Of a DNA stretch of 64,000 nt, positions 16,110 through 26,304 are shown piece after piece; position 1 is the first letter of the stretch, and each line of letters starts with the position of its first letter. Location: positions 62,001 through 126,000 of the forward strand of contig JANQOQ010000001.1 of assembly GCA_028285755.1 (NCBI GenBank), in the 5' to 3' direction. The position numbers and the translations under genes were made by a program. The stretch is from Puniceicoccaceae bacterium. GTDB taxonomy: Bacteria; Verrucomicrobiota; Verrucomicrobiia; Opitutales; JAFGAQ01. The notes under the pieces are model-generated. The model saw only the letters and a list, made by a program, of their open reading frames with translations, had not been told where the DNA came from and did no database searches.

Positions 16110-18284
16110 ATGAGGCTCTTTAATACGACCCTCAGCTTTCTATTGCTAACATGTTGGGTCTCACTGGTATCTCAGGAAGCGAATCAAACCGACTGGCAAC
16201 TGCCCCTGGAAGACGCCGAAGCCCGGGCCGCTTTACCCGAATTCAAATGGATTGCTGCCGCCGCAAGGGACGAACTGACCCCCGGTGACAACGAACCGGT
16301 GGCGGGTTCATTTACCACTTGGACGCGCTCCCATGGTGACAACGGTGCGCGCCGCTACTCAGCACTCACCCAAATCAACCGGGAGAATATCCATCAACTG
16401 GAAGTCGCATGGACCTACCACTCCAATGATGGCAAGGGCAACATCCAGTGTAATCCCATTGTTGTGGATGGTATTATCTATGCACCCACGGTCGGATATG
16501 CGCTCGTTGCGTTGGATGGGGCAACCGGTGAAGAACTCTGGCGCTATCAGGTCCCGGTTCCCGAACGCCTGGATTTATCCGATCCACCGGCCAGACGCGG
16601 TCTGCTCTATTGGCCCGGAGACGCCGAAAATGAAGCGCGCATTATATTCACCAGCGGAGACTGGATCTATGCGCTGCGCCCAAGGGATGGCTCGATGATA
16701 CTCTCTTTCGGCGCTTGGGGTCGCGCTTACATTCCGACCGGAGGCACCGTTGGCGGAGTCGTATACAACAATATTCTGATCAAACCAGGCCTCGAGGGAG
16801 ATATATTTGGCTACGACGTGAGAAACGGAAAAATGGTATGGCGCTTTAACACCATTCCGCAGGAAGGAGAATATGGAGCAGAAACCTGGCTCGGTAATAA
16901 CCGGGACGGGGCCCACTGCTGGGGCGGTATGTCACTGGACGACCAGCGGGGCATCGCCTATTTTGCTGTCGGGGCTCCACGAACAGATTTTATTGGGGTC
17001 GACCGCCTCGGCGATAACCTTTTCTCCAACTGTCTGCTCGCTCTGGATGCCACTACCGGAGAACGGCTCTGGCACTTTCAACATGTGCAGCATGACATCT
17101 GGGATATGGACCTGCCCGCACCTCCCGCATTAGCAACCATCGAAAAGGACGGTAAAAAAATAGCAGTCGTCGCCTGCATCACCAAAACCGGTGAAACCCT
17201 CCTGCTTGACCGCGTATCGGGTAAGCCGATTTTCCCCTACCGTATGCGACGCGCTCCGGCATCCACTTTGCCGGGTGAAATTACTGCCCCGTATCAGCCG
17301 GATATCACATTGCCCGAGCCCTTTGCGGCATTTGAATTTAAACCTGAAAACGTTACAGATCGCTCCGTTGAGGCCCGCGATTCCGTAATGAAGGTTGTTG
17401 AAAACGCAACCTACGGTTTCTATGCACCTCACGAGCTAGATAAACCCACCCTCTTCGGCAGCAGTCGCGGCGGGGGTGAGTGGACCGGGGTCTCCATTGA
17501 TATGGAAACCGGCTACATGTATGTAAATTCCAATCACCTGGCCTCAATGATTACTGTTGTCAAAAATACCGCCCGCAGCCGGGATGATTCTCAACCGCTG
17601 AGCCTGGGTGAAATCGCTTACCAAAAGCACTGCATGGCCTGCCACGGCCAGAATCGCAGAGGCGTGGGCACTGCCCCACCCCTGCTGGCGCTGAATGACC
17701 GCTACAACGATAATACCCTGCGCGATACCATCCGCAACGGCATTGCCACCATGCCTGCAGTCACCCAAATCACTGACGATGAGATCACGCATTTACTGGA
17801 GTTTCTCATGGATCGCGAACAGGCAGAAACGGACACAGGCTTCTCGAGAGATGACCTGCCCTACACATTCCAGGGCTACCGTTTTCTGCGGGATCATGAA
17901 GGCTACCCCGGTATCAAACCGCCCTGGGGCACACTGAACTGCCTCGATCTCAATACCGGCAAAATCGTTTGGTCAGTACCCCTCGGCGAATACCCCAAAC
18001 TGGCCGAACAGGGCCTTAAAAATACCGGGAGTGAGAATTTTGGTGGAGCCACCGTCACTGCAGGTGGCATTGTATTTTGTGCGGGCACTGCGGATGAAAA
18101 AATCCGCGCATTTGATAAATTCACAGGGGAAGAACTCTGGCAGGCGAAGCTTCCCTGGGGCGGAATGGCTCCTCCCACTACCTACAAAATCGATGGCAAA
18201 CAATACGTAGTCATCGCGGCATCCGGCGGAGGAAAAGTAAACACCCCGCAAGGCGATGCCTACGTGGCATTTGCCCTTCCCTAA
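16110..18284 (+). CDS. PQQ-dependent sugar/alcohol dehydrogenase with inserted cytochrome c domain
   Basis: Periplasmic quinoprotein of 724 residues. Signal peptide at residues 1-22. Residues 60-480 form most of a beta-propeller (ALDGATGEELWRYQVP, DIFGYDVRNGKMVWRFNT, LLALDATTGERLWHFQ), which holds pyrroloquinoline quinone. A cytochrome c domain follows at about 485-575 with heme motif C508-M-A-C511-H512 and a probable distal ligand M548. Propeller sequence then resumes (LNCLDLNTGKIVWSVPLG, IRAFDKFTGEELWQ), so the heme domain is inserted rather than attached at an end. It should oxidise a sugar or alcohol and pass electrons to the respiratory chain. The substrate is not visible. The stop lies three bases from the stop of the convergent esterase. 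Confidence 0.92.
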   Translation: MRLFNTTLSFLLLTCWVSLVSQEANQTDWQLPLEDAEARAALPEFKWIAAAARDELTPGDNEPVAGSFTTWTRSHGDNGARRYSALTQINRENIHQLEVAWTYHSNDGKGNIQCNPIVVDGIIYAPTVGYALVALDGATGEELWRYQVPVPERLDLSDPPARRGLLYWPGDAENEARIIFTSGDWIYALRPRDGSMILSFGAWGRAYIPTGGTVGGVVYNNILIKPGLEGDIFGYDVRNGKMVWRFNTIPQEGEYGAETWLGNNRDGAHCWGGMSLDDQRGIAYFAVGAPRTDFIGVDRLGDNLFSNCLLALDATTGERLWHFQHVQHDIWDMDLPAPPALATIEKDGKKIAVVACITKTGETLLLDRVSGKPIFPYRMRRAPASTLPGEITAPYQPDITLPEPFAAFEFKPENVTDRSVEARDSVMKVVENATYGFYAPHELDKPTLFGSSRGGGEWTGVSIDMETGYMYVNSNHLASMITVVKNTARSRDDSQPLSLGEIAYQKHCMACHGQNRRGVGTAPPLLALNDRYNDNTLRDTIRNGIATMPAVTQITDDEITHLLEFLMDREQAETDTGFSRDDLPYTFQGYRFLRDHEGYPGIKPPWGTLNCLDLNTGKIVWSVPLGEYPKLAEQGLKNTGSENFGGATVTAGGIVFCAGTADEKIRAFDKFTGEELWQAKLPWGGMAPPTTYKIDGKQYVVIAASGGGKVNTPQGDAYVAFALP

Positions 18285-18287
18285 ACT

Positions 18288-19172
18288 TTAATGCTTCAGC
18301 GTCTTATCAAAAAAAGCCCGAACATACGGAAAATACAGGTGCCAGCTACTTCCGCCATGCCCCTGCCCTCCGAGTAACAGAAGCTCCGGGGTATGCCCAA
18401 CCTCAACCAAAGCTTCATACAAAAGTATCGATTGATTGGGTAACACCAGATCATCATCTTCACCATGCATGATCAGCATCGGCGGCACCTCATCATCAAT
18501 ATACGTAATGGGATTCGCTGCTTTCACTTTCTCCGGATGCTCTTGGATGGGCCCTCCGATGAGCAGGGATTCCGGTGAGTCTGCTGCAAAGTGATCGATC
18601 TTACCCGGTATGTCATTCATCCGCATAAAGTCCGTTGGGCCAAACCAGTTCACGACCGCCTGCACTTTACTGGAATATTCGAGATTCTCACCGACATCCC
18701 AATCGGTGTGATTACCGGATGTGCCCAACATTGCTACCAAATGCCCGCCCGCTGAGGCTCCCCAGACACCGATGCGGCCGGGATCATAATTAAATTGATC
18801 TGCATTGGCTCGTAGCCAGCGAATCGCAGCCTTGCAGTCAATGATTTGCGCGGGGAACTTCGCAACACCGCTCAACCGGTAACTGATGCTTGCCACCGTG
18901 TAACCATGATTGAGCAATCGGATCGCTTCGCGGGGACGGTCTTTAGTGCCTCTACGCCAGCCCCCGCCATGCACAAATACGACCAAAGGCTGTTTCTCGG
19001 TAATCCTGGGATCCCAGTAAACGTTTAGCTTCATTTCAACATCATCCACAGTGGCATAAACGATGTCCATTTCCTGAACCACTCCCTCAGGAAACTGTAA
19101 GGGCTCACGGTTTTGCCCATAGCCAAAATTAAAAATACACACGAACAGAGATAATAAGCAGATTTTTTTCAT
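18288..19172 (-). CDS. Secreted alpha/beta hydrolase, esterase (BD-FAE/HSL-like)
   Basis: A 294-residue esterase. Signal peptide at residues 1-19 (KKICLLSLFVCIFNFGYGQ). The oxyanion-hole motif HGGGW is at 69-73, the nucleophile is S140 in GASAGGH, the likely acid is D240 in HGEDDD and the base H272 in GQGHGG. Such enzymes remove acetyl or feruloyl groups from plant and algal polysaccharides. The start lies five bases after the stop of the GH50-like gene, so both are on one transcript, and the location in the polysaccharide locus supports a side-chain-removing role. It could also be a general carboxylesterase. Confidence 0.9.
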   Translation of the reverse strand: MKKICLLSLFVCIFNFGYGQNREPLQFPEGVVQEMDIVYATVDDVEMKLNVYWDPRITEKQPLVVFVHGGGWRRGTKDRPREAIRLLNHGYTVASISYRLSGVAKFPAQIIDCKAAIRWLRANADQFNYDPGRIGVWGASAGGHLVAMLGTSGNHTDWDVGENLEYSSKVQAVVNWFGPTDFMRMNDIPGKIDHFAADSPESLLIGGPIQEHPEKVKAANPITYIDDEVPPMLIMHGEDDDLVLPNQSILLYEALVEVGHTPELLLLGGQGHGGSSWHLYFPYVRAFFDKTLKH

Positions 19173-19177
19173 ATAAG

Positions 19178-21100
19178 TTAGGGGGTTGTATTAAAAAGCA
19201 CCGACGGCAGCTTTTGGCTAACCTGATAATAAGCCTCGGCCATGTCCAAGTTTAACTGATCGGCAATGGTTATCAAACCGACGGGCTGATTCTCACCACC
19301 ATCCTTGCGACCCGCCACCTCCTGATCCTTAAACTGATACCAATGACTGCCCAGGGCAAATGGATACTCAGCCCACTTCAGTACATAGTTTTCTATTATT
19401 TCATAGCGTATACTGTCATCAAACACCGGATAGTGCGGCAGATTCTGCTTCAGCGTGTTTGGCGGGATATGATGCTCACCGATAAGTATGGGCTTGCCCG
19501 CAGCTTGAAACCACGGATTCATTTCTTCCGGCAACGGATATATCGAATATATATTGACCGATAAAACATCAATATACCTGCCGGCTACTTTGGCAATCGG
19601 TGCCAATCCCTCAAAACGTTTCGTAAAGCGACATCCCAGATACAAGTGATTCGGCGCACATTCGTTGAGATATTTGTGTATAATCTGAAAATACTTTTCC
19701 GCATAAAGCGTTTTGATCTCCTCCAACGGCTTACCATTCAGCGTCTCATAGGTATGGCTACCCGGCTGCATGCGGGACAGCTGCCGCCAGGCCATTTCAT
19801 TATCCACGAAAAACCCCAGCAGGTAGGATTCATCCTTAAATCGTTCAATATCCTTAAAAACACTCTCCACATGTGCTTCCCAGGCGGGATTAAATACATC
19901 CGGCAATTCAGACGGCATAAGGAGTTCCAGGTTCTTCCGGGTATCGAGTGTATAGGTAAAGGTTACTTCCGGCTGATTATAGTAGATCGTGTCACTCCAA
20001 TTGCCGATGGTATTGAATCCAATCGCTTGAAGTCGCTGGTAAGTCTGTATTTTCCAGCTTTCAGGGGTTAAGCCCTTTCTCTTCAGGTTCCAGCAATAAA
20101 AAGAAAAGTAGCGGGGGTCCTCATAAAAGCACTCCGGGCAATCCTCCTGCGCAGGCAGTGCTTCAAATAACCATTCACGCCCCTCAATACGCGTTACATC
20201 GGCAGTGCTTCGGGTGGAACGTATACGCACCCCGTTGAGGCCCAGGCTGAAAAAGGGATTACCCTCAGGTGTAATCAACCACCAACGGTCATCCGCATAT
20301 GCAACTTGAAAAAATCCGTTCGGTTTCACTGTCAGGGAGTGATCAAGGTACCCTCCATAGCGATCGTAGGCTATTTCTGTATCCAGGTTTTTAAGAAAAC
20401 GACGCTCCACCTCTTGATCTGCCAAGTCATCGAGAGTATCGACTTTTTCCGGGTAGTCCACCAGAGCACGTTGCCCAAATTTATCGACCAGAAACACCTC
20501 TTCGCTCTTGGGTAGTAGCACGAGCTCCTCAATGCTAAAATCGATTTTGTCATCCGCCGTGATCTTCAGGTAAAGCGGTTCCCCCGTGATGCCACCGAGT
20601 ATCGGTATTTCGCGAATATCCAAACGCTCTTCAGTAAGCCCCGGCTCCAAACTCAGTGGATACTGAATCTTCGTTCTTGGGCCAAAAATCTCCAGAAGAA
20701 TTTGCCCCTTGCCTTTGGCATTAAATGTAATTTCCAAAGCCTCATAGGGTTGCCACGATGAGGGCAATTTCAGAGCATTGGGCGTTATTTGGAAAAACCC
20801 TCCCTCTTCGAACTTCAAATGCAAATCGCTTTCCTTTACTTCAAATTGCGCCCCGTCATACTTAATCGGTGAAAGCTCTGCCCTTGCAGATCCGCCAAAT
20901 ACCCCCACCTGGGTTAAGCTGGACTCATCCATAGAACCCAGCCGATCGAATTCTGCGACTGCCTTTTCGATTTCAGTAGTTTCCGAATAGAGATAAGGGC
21001 TAATGGAGCACAATAGAGTAATGCTTATTCCGGCTATTATCACGAAATTGAGAAACTTTCGGGTTAGTGAGCCGACACTCAAAAAATCTAACAATTGCAT
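19178..21100 (-). CDS. GH50-like agarase-type glycoside hydrolase
   Basis: A 640-residue exported enzyme. A hydrophobic signal or anchor segment lies at about residues 18-38. Residues 60-215 look like a carbohydrate-binding beta-sandwich. The catalytic barrel begins with LVDKFGQRALVDYPEKV, a phrase typical of GH50 beta-agarases, followed by DRYGGYLD and WWLITPEGNPFFSLGLNG. The probable acid/base is E435 in FFVDNEMAW and the nucleophile E542 in ILIGEHH, fitting clan GH-A. GH50 enzymes cut agarose or related galactans. GH86 or another GH-A family remains possible, so agarase activity is inferred. The gene is divergent from the lyase with 98 bases between them. Confidence 0.78.
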   Translation of the reverse strand: MQLLDFLSVGSLTRKFLNFVIIAGISITLLCSISPYLYSETTEIEKAVAEFDRLGSMDESSLTQVGVFGGSARAELSPIKYDGAQFEVKESDLHLKFEEGGFFQITPNALKLPSSWQPYEALEITFNAKGKGQILLEIFGPRTKIQYPLSLEPGLTEERLDIREIPILGGITGEPLYLKITADDKIDFSIEELVLLPKSEEVFLVDKFGQRALVDYPEKVDTLDDLADQEVERRFLKNLDTEIAYDRYGGYLDHSLTVKPNGFFQVAYADDRWWLITPEGNPFFSLGLNGVRIRSTRSTADVTRIEGREWLFEALPAQEDCPECFYEDPRYFSFYCWNLKRKGLTPESWKIQTYQRLQAIGFNTIGNWSDTIYYNQPEVTFTYTLDTRKNLELLMPSELPDVFNPAWEAHVESVFKDIERFKDESYLLGFFVDNEMAWRQLSRMQPGSHTYETLNGKPLEEIKTLYAEKYFQIIHKYLNECAPNHLYLGCRFTKRFEGLAPIAKVAGRYIDVLSVNIYSIYPLPEEMNPWFQAAGKPILIGEHHIPPNTLKQNLPHYPVFDDSIRYEIIENYVLKWAEYPFALGSHWYQFKDQEVAGRKDGGENQPVGLITIADQLNLDMAEAYYQVSQKLPSVLFNTTP

Positions 21101-21159
21101 GGGTTTTTCAGGGTTTAGGGATATAGGTAATAAGTATATTTCTTATTTTAGCATTTATC

Positions 21160-21169
21160 ATTTGAAATT
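21160..21169. promoter_or_regulatory. ATTTGAAATT motif in the divergent lyase/GH50 promoter region
   Basis: The ten-base word ATTTGAAATT recurs at 35843 before the IclR gene, and a close form (ATATTGAAATTT) is at 32846 before the TonB receptor. It may be a shared operator of the locus, but A+T-rich leaders can give this by chance. Confidence 0.25.
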
Positions 21170-21198
21170 AAAGTCCAATTATAAAATAATTTGAAAAT

Positions 21199-23064
21199 AT
21201 GAAATTTACCCTGCTCACCCCGTTTCTTTTTCTATTTTGCCTTCTACTCCATAGCATTGCTGCTGCTCCATTTGAGCATCCACGCCTTTTCATCGATCAA
21301 TCCGAAATCCCAGCATTTCAGGCTAAACTCCAGACCGAGCCCTACTCCACCTGGTTGGAACGCATGGTGAAGACTGTGGATACCGAAAAAGAAGTCTTAA
21401 ACACTGAAGATCCCTATATCTACGATGTTGCCTACCTCGCAGGTAATGCAGGATTCTTATATCTCTGTACGGAGGATAGCAAATGGAGCGATGTTGCCTG
21501 GAAAGCCTGCGTCATCGTTATGGAAAATGAGGAATTTACGCTCGATCCTTATTCGTTTGGCTTGACGCGCGCTGCCAATCTAAAGGCCCTGACGCTCGCT
21601 TATGATTTTGCCTACCACGGATGGACCCGGGAGCAGCAAGAGCGAGTCAACGCAGCTATATATGCACTTATGAATAACGTGAGCGCTACGATGGGCTACG
21701 TTGCGAATTACTCGACTGCCAGCAACTGGATGGGGGTGCGCTGGGGCAGTGTAATGCTGGCATCATACGCGGTAGATTTTGAAAAGGCCGAAGGGCAGCG
21801 CCGCACTCCCGCCCAGGCATACCAATGGGATTCCATCAACCGCCTGCGAACCCACATTAAGGAAAACGCTTTCAGCAATGGTTGGAATGGCGAGAGCCTC
21901 GGCTACTTCAATTACAACTGGTCCTTTGTGGGACCGGCCATGCTCGCCTTTCATCATCACAGTAATATGCAACCCGGTGAAGTGATCGATATGCTGATGC
22001 CACACATGGAAAACGCCCTCCACGGAGTGGCTACTGCGGCATTGCCCATTTTAGCCGGTGGCTCAGCCGGAATGAAACCGGACCTTTCCGATGATAATCT
22101 GAACATGTATGCCTCCCACCTATTGGGAATGGGCCTCGAGCTCTACCCTGAAGAACAGCATCCCTACATCAAGTGGGCGCACGATTCATTCTTTAATGCT
22201 CATCTGCGATCTCATCCCCGCCCCTGGGATATCTTCAGCTTTTTCTACCACGATCCCGAAACTGCTAGCATTAATCCCGCTGAGGCAGGTTGGCTGAATT
22301 ATCATGATCCGGAGCAGGGCATCACCCTCTTTCGCAATCGCTTTCAGGATGAAAACGATACGGTATTTACCTACACGGCGACCGCAACTCGCATCCGCGG
22401 CCATAGTGGACCGGATACCAATACCTATCGATTATTTGGCCTGGGCGTACCCTGGATCATTGGCGGAGGCCGCACCTCGGAATTGGCAGCGCAGACCAAC
22501 CTCTTCCCCTCCTATGAGGCGACAAAACAACGCGGTAGCAAAAAACACCTGGGGGTGTTGCACGATTTTGAGTTTCTGGAAAGCGGGGGTGGCTTTGCAC
22601 ATGGCAGCGGCAGCATCACCGGAGTTACCAATCACCACCGCAAGATGCAGGTTGCTTTCGATGAAACTTTAGGCGTGGAAGCTGCCATTCTCATTCAGGA
22701 AAAATCCGACGACGGGGCGCTACTTAGGATCTGCACGCCTGAGTTTATAGAGTTTGTCGAAAATGAGAACGGCTTTACACTCACCGCGCTCAATGGCGCT
22801 CAGCTACACTATATAACTCACTCGGATTATCCATTCTCGGTGAATACGAGCAAGGTGCGATATGGGGGAGCCACCGTCAGGCACAATCCTGGTATCCGCT
22901 ACCTGGACGGAGCATACGGAGAAAGTATCGCCATCGATATTTCCACGAAAGATGGAGATTTGAAATACGCACTCATTTTGCAGGAAGCCGACGCTCCAAA
23001 ACCCGATTACTCATGGTCCGGTGACACCCTTCAAGTCGGCTCAAAAACCCTAACCCTAAAATAA
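21199..23064 (+). CDS. Heparinase II/III-like polysaccharide lyase
   Basis: A 621-residue secreted protein. Signal peptide at residues 1-23 (FLFLFCLLLHSIAAA). Residues 30-370 look like an (alpha/alpha) toroid (HPRLFIDQSEIPAFQAKL, RAANLKALTLAYDFAYHGW, TASNWMGVRWGSVMLASYAV, SLGYFNYNWSFVGPAMLAFH). The C-terminal half is a beta-sandwich with the heparinase II/III-type segment RIRGHSGPDTNTYRLFGLGVPW. The family cleaves uronic-acid polysaccharides by beta-elimination and leaves unsaturated uronates, which fits the GH105 and KduI genes in the same locus. Catalytic residues were not assigned with certainty, and it could be one of the related DUF4962-type proteins. The fucosidase gene follows after seven bases. 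Confidence 0.72.
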   Translation: MKFTLLTPFLFLFCLLLHSIAAAPFEHPRLFIDQSEIPAFQAKLQTEPYSTWLERMVKTVDTEKEVLNTEDPYIYDVAYLAGNAGFLYLCTEDSKWSDVAWKACVIVMENEEFTLDPYSFGLTRAANLKALTLAYDFAYHGWTREQQERVNAAIYALMNNVSATMGYVANYSTASNWMGVRWGSVMLASYAVDFEKAEGQRRTPAQAYQWDSINRLRTHIKENAFSNGWNGESLGYFNYNWSFVGPAMLAFHHHSNMQPGEVIDMLMPHMENALHGVATAALPILAGGSAGMKPDLSDDNLNMYASHLLGMGLELYPEEQHPYIKWAHDSFFNAHLRSHPRPWDIFSFFYHDPETASINPAEAGWLNYHDPEQGITLFRNRFQDENDTVFTYTATATRIRGHSGPDTNTYRLFGLGVPWIIGGGRTSELAAQTNLFPSYEATKQRGSKKHLGVLHDFEFLESGGGFAHGSGSITGVTNHHRKMQVAFDETLGVEAAILIQEKSDDGALLRICTPEFIEFVENENGFTLTALNGAQLHYITHSDYPFSVNTSKVRYGGATVRHNPGIRYLDGAYGESIAIDISTKDGDLKYALILQEADAPKPDYSWSGDTLQVGSKTLTLK

Positions 23065-23071
23065 CGAACCT

Positions 23072-24202
23072 ATGAAACGACGCGACTTTTTAGCAGGAGC
23101 CGGTAGTCTGGCAGGCGCAGGCCTTTTATCACAAACGCCAGCAGTGGCTTCTAACCATAGCACTCCACCAAAAGCGGACGATCCCAATATAAAACCCACG
23201 CAAGCCCAAAAAGCATGGATGGACCTTGGGTTTGGCATGTTTATCCATTTCGGGGTGAATACTTACCACGATGCCGAGTGGAGCGATGGCACCTTGGATC
23301 AGTCTAAATTCAATCCTGACCTCATTGACACCGATCACTGGATGCAGACTGCGAAGAACGCCGGCATGAAGTATGTAGTGCTGGTTGCCAAACACCATGA
23401 CAGTTTCTGCCTGTGGCCGAGCAAATATTCAGACTACGGGGTCGCCCATACTCCGTTTAAGAAAGACCTGCTCGGAATGCTCGTGGAATCTGCCAATAAA
23501 TATGGGCTCAAAATGGGGGTTTACTACTCGCTGTGGGATCGCCGCGTGAAGACACACGACACCGATGTTTACCGCTACATCCACGAATTTATGATGCCTC
23601 AACTCGAGGAGCTGCTTACCCAATACGGGGAGATGATCGAGCTGTGGTTCGACGGTTTCTGGAAATACCAACGAAATGGCTGGACGAAGAAGAACCAGGA
23701 AATCGATGGCGAAGCGGCCAAGCAGGAATACAACGAGCAACGTAATAACTCCTTTATTCAGGCCTGGCGAAATGAGGGTGCTTATCATTGGCAGATGGAC
23801 TTCATCTACCAGCAGGTCAAACGCTGGCAACCGGATTGCCTCGTCATGAATAACTCAACTACGGCCTACCCCGGAGTGCCCCTGCACCCGGTGGACATCC
23901 GTAGTGGCGAAAAATATACTGAAGTAACCAGGGATCAGAAAGTGTGGAATTGGCTTGGCAACGATATCTACCTTCCCATGCAGATCGAAACGACCATGTC
24001 CATCAAGGGCAATGAACGCTTTCCTTCAGGTAACTGGTATTGGCACGCATGGGACAAATCAGTCGCCAGCAAGGAGCTCATACAGAACTACCTCAGCGTT
24101 GCAGATAGCATGGATGCTAACCTGCTGCTGAATGTCGGTCCTTCGGATCGCGGGCTATTGCGTGAAGAGGATGAACGTGTGCTCAACTCGCTTCAGGCAT
24201 AA
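23072..24202 (+). CDS. Alpha-L-fucosidase (GH29), Tat-exported
   Basis: A 376-residue retaining fucosidase. The N terminus MKRRDFLAGAGSLAGAG is a twin-arginine Tat signal. The catalytic barrel has the family landmarks LGFGMFIHFGVNTYHDAEWS, AGMKYVVLVAKHHDSFCLWP and LKMGVYYSLWD. The nucleophile is D194 in LWFDGFW. GH29 enzymes release terminal alpha-linked fucose; the subfamily is not clear from motifs alone. The protein ends soon after the barrel (LLLNVGPSDRGLL), without the extra C-terminal sandwich of longer members. It is probably co-transcribed with the lyase and runs into the convergent GH42 gene, whose stop is two bases away. Confidence 0.93.
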   Translation: MKRRDFLAGAGSLAGAGLLSQTPAVASNHSTPPKADDPNIKPTQAQKAWMDLGFGMFIHFGVNTYHDAEWSDGTLDQSKFNPDLIDTDHWMQTAKNAGMKYVVLVAKHHDSFCLWPSKYSDYGVAHTPFKKDLLGMLVESANKYGLKMGVYYSLWDRRVKTHDTDVYRYIHEFMMPQLEELLTQYGEMIELWFDGFWKYQRNGWTKKNQEIDGEAAKQEYNEQRNNSFIQAWRNEGAYHWQMDFIYQQVKRWQPDCLVMNNSTTAYPGVPLHPVDIRSGEKYTEVTRDQKVWNWLGNDIYLPMQIETTMSIKGNERFPSGNWYWHAWDKSVASKELIQNYLSVADSMDANLLLNVGPSDRGLLREEDERVLNSLQA

Positions 24203-24203
24203 G

Positions 24204-26300
24204 CTACTGTGTCTGCCAGACCGCAACTCCGCCCGGAGGCACGGTTGCCTCTCCGAAGAGCACGTTAGCGCCGTCATGAATGGGTGCTTGCACATCCTCA
24301 GACGTGTAATTAACCGTCACCCAGAACCCATCACGCCACTCGGTAAACGCATAGTTCGGTAAGTCAAGAATTTCCGCACCTGTCCTCTGGTAGACTCTGC
24401 GCATCGCCTGTTTTTCCAGCTCACGGTCATTCGACCACGCACCAATATAGGTAACCGTTCCTTTACCAAGCTCCCGATGGGTGACTACGGGCGTTCCCGC
24501 ATAAAACTGATCGGTATGTTCTGCCCAGACCTCCGTCCCTTCATCCGGCGTCAGGCCATCTGCCCATACATTCCACTCGTAAACAGTGTCCTGCATTTCG
24601 ATTTTACCGTTCGTTCCCGGCGGAAGATGGTCATAAAAATCGACCTTGGCACCGATCAGCGGCCAGATTGGCTCCTGAAGCAACGCCTCCCAGAGATGCC
24701 CGTGATTGTCCTTGAGCCCTGTGCGGCTGCTGAGTATCAAGTGGCCTCCCGCCTTTACGTAATCCATCCATTTTTGGACAAGTGCCTCATCCAGCAACTC
24801 ATAGGCAGGCGCAACCATAAAGGGGTATTTCTCTACATCGAATTCATCCGTTTCCTGCAGGAATGTGATCGGCGCTCCCAGCGTTTTCAGATTTTCGTAA
24901 TAAGTATATAAGTGCTGCCAGGCATCCCAATTTTCATTATGCGGATCATTCAAGCCAACGAATAAATTGGACTGTTTCCACAGGAATGCGGTTCGGCGGC
25001 CGGCGTATTCCGCAGGTTCTTCAACTGGTTTGTAGAGATCACGCAACGAGCTTGTTTCTTCGAGTGCCTGCACATACTCGGCTCCCCCTCGGGCCAGGGT
25101 CACTCCATCCGTTTCGACGATGCCCTTATGGTATTGCTCACTGCCGTATATCGGCTGGCGAAAACGGTAGGTGCAGGTAAATTTGTCACCCAGCGCAAAG
25201 GCATGCCAGATCCACATGCGCACTGCTCCCGGCAGGGGCTGGGAATTCCACTTACCCCAGTTAATTTGACCCGGCTGCAGCTCCATAATGCCCGTGTAGC
25301 CATTAATGGATCGCGCGAGCTCGCCTGAGAAAGACAGCTCCATACCACTGCCCAGGCGGTGAGCGAGATCACCCTCCGGATAATTTAAAAAAGTGCTCAG
25401 CAGATACATGGTATGCGCGGCAAAGTGCAGGTCATCCCTCCCAAGGAATAGATCCACGGGGGGTAAAAACTTATAATAGGCGTAATTGGTAGTCACCCAC
25501 TGTTGCTCGGAGACATGCCCCATGAGGATTTGTGCCTGGAAGCGGATGAATTTCGCCTGCTCTTCGGCAGTAAATCGCTGGAAATCCAGTAGCGCGTGGG
25601 GATTCACATTGCCCGTTTCCTTTTTGTTCGGGATGCGGATTTGCGAGAAATTGTTATAAGTGTGACTCCAGAATGCAGCCCCCCAGGCCTTATTAAGCTG
25701 GTCGATATCACCATACTTATCACGCAGCCAGTTACGGAACTGCTGGAGCGCGTGATCCGAGTAATCGTAAAGGCTGTGGTAGTGCGGCTCGTTATCGATC
25801 TGCCAACCCCAGATGCGATCATCATTGCCGTAACGCTCGGCGAGCTTTGTAACGATACGCTCTACAAAATGCAGGTAAGCGGGGTGAGTCCCGGCTGCCT
25901 GCAATCGCGTGCCATGGCGTATTTTACGCCCATCCTCATTCACACTGAGGATCTCAGGATACTGATTCGTAATCCACGCAGGCGGGGTCGGTGTAGGCGT
26001 GCACATAATAACCTTTAAACCAAATTTTGCCGCGAGCTCCACATTGCGATCCAGCCACTCAAAATCAAACTTACCTTCTTCCGGCTCAAGGCGTGCCCAC
26101 GAAAACTCTGCAAAATGCGTAAACTCAAAGCCCAGCTCAGCAATCTTCGATAGATCCCGCTCCCACTGGCTTTCATCCCAATGCTCCGGATAATAATAAG
26201 CACCGACAGGCATCAAATCCTCGGTGGGAAAGAAAGGATTATCCTCCGCCTTCAGAGAGAGCGAAAAAAGCAGGGTAAGGAGTGCAATGCGTACATTCAT
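24204..26300 (-). CDS. Beta-galactosidase (GH42), exported
   Basis: A 698-residue enzyme with a signal peptide at residues 1-18. The barrel opens with PVGAYYYPEHWDESQWERDL, a GH42 hallmark. The acid/base is E171 in WGWQIDNEPH and the nucleophile E340 in GIMELQPGQINWG. The trimerisation and C-terminal domains follow from about residue 400 to the end. GH42 members hydrolyse beta-galactosides, here probably galactan-derived oligosaccharides in the periplasm. The gene starts five bases after the mutarotase-like gene, inside a minus-strand series that runs from kduI to this point. Confidence 0.94.
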   Translation of the reverse strand: MNVRIALLTLLFSLSLKAEDNPFFPTEDLMPVGAYYYPEHWDESQWERDLSKIAELGFEFTHFAEFSWARLEPEEGKFDFEWLDRNVELAAKFGLKVIMCTPTPTPPAWITNQYPEILSVNEDGRKIRHGTRLQAAGTHPAYLHFVERIVTKLAERYGNDDRIWGWQIDNEPHYHSLYDYSDHALQQFRNWLRDKYGDIDQLNKAWGAAFWSHTYNNFSQIRIPNKKETGNVNPHALLDFQRFTAEEQAKFIRFQAQILMGHVSEQQWVTTNYAYYKFLPPVDLFLGRDDLHFAAHTMYLLSTFLNYPEGDLAHRLGSGMELSFSGELARSINGYTGIMELQPGQINWGKWNSQPLPGAVRMWIWHAFALGDKFTCTYRFRQPIYGSEQYHKGIVETDGVTLARGGAEYVQALEETSSLRDLYKPVEEPAEYAGRRTAFLWKQSNLFVGLNDPHNENWDAWQHLYTYYENLKTLGAPITFLQETDEFDVEKYPFMVAPAYELLDEALVQKWMDYVKAGGHLILSSRTGLKDNHGHLWEALLQEPIWPLIGAKVDFYDHLPPGTNGKIEMQDTVYEWNVWADGLTPDEGTEVWAEHTDQFYAGTPVVTHRELGKGTVTYIGAWSNDRELEKQAMRRVYQRTGAEILDLPNYAFTEWRDGFWVTVNYTSEDVQAPIHDGANVLFGEATVPPGGVAVWQTQ

Positions 26301-26304
26301 GACT

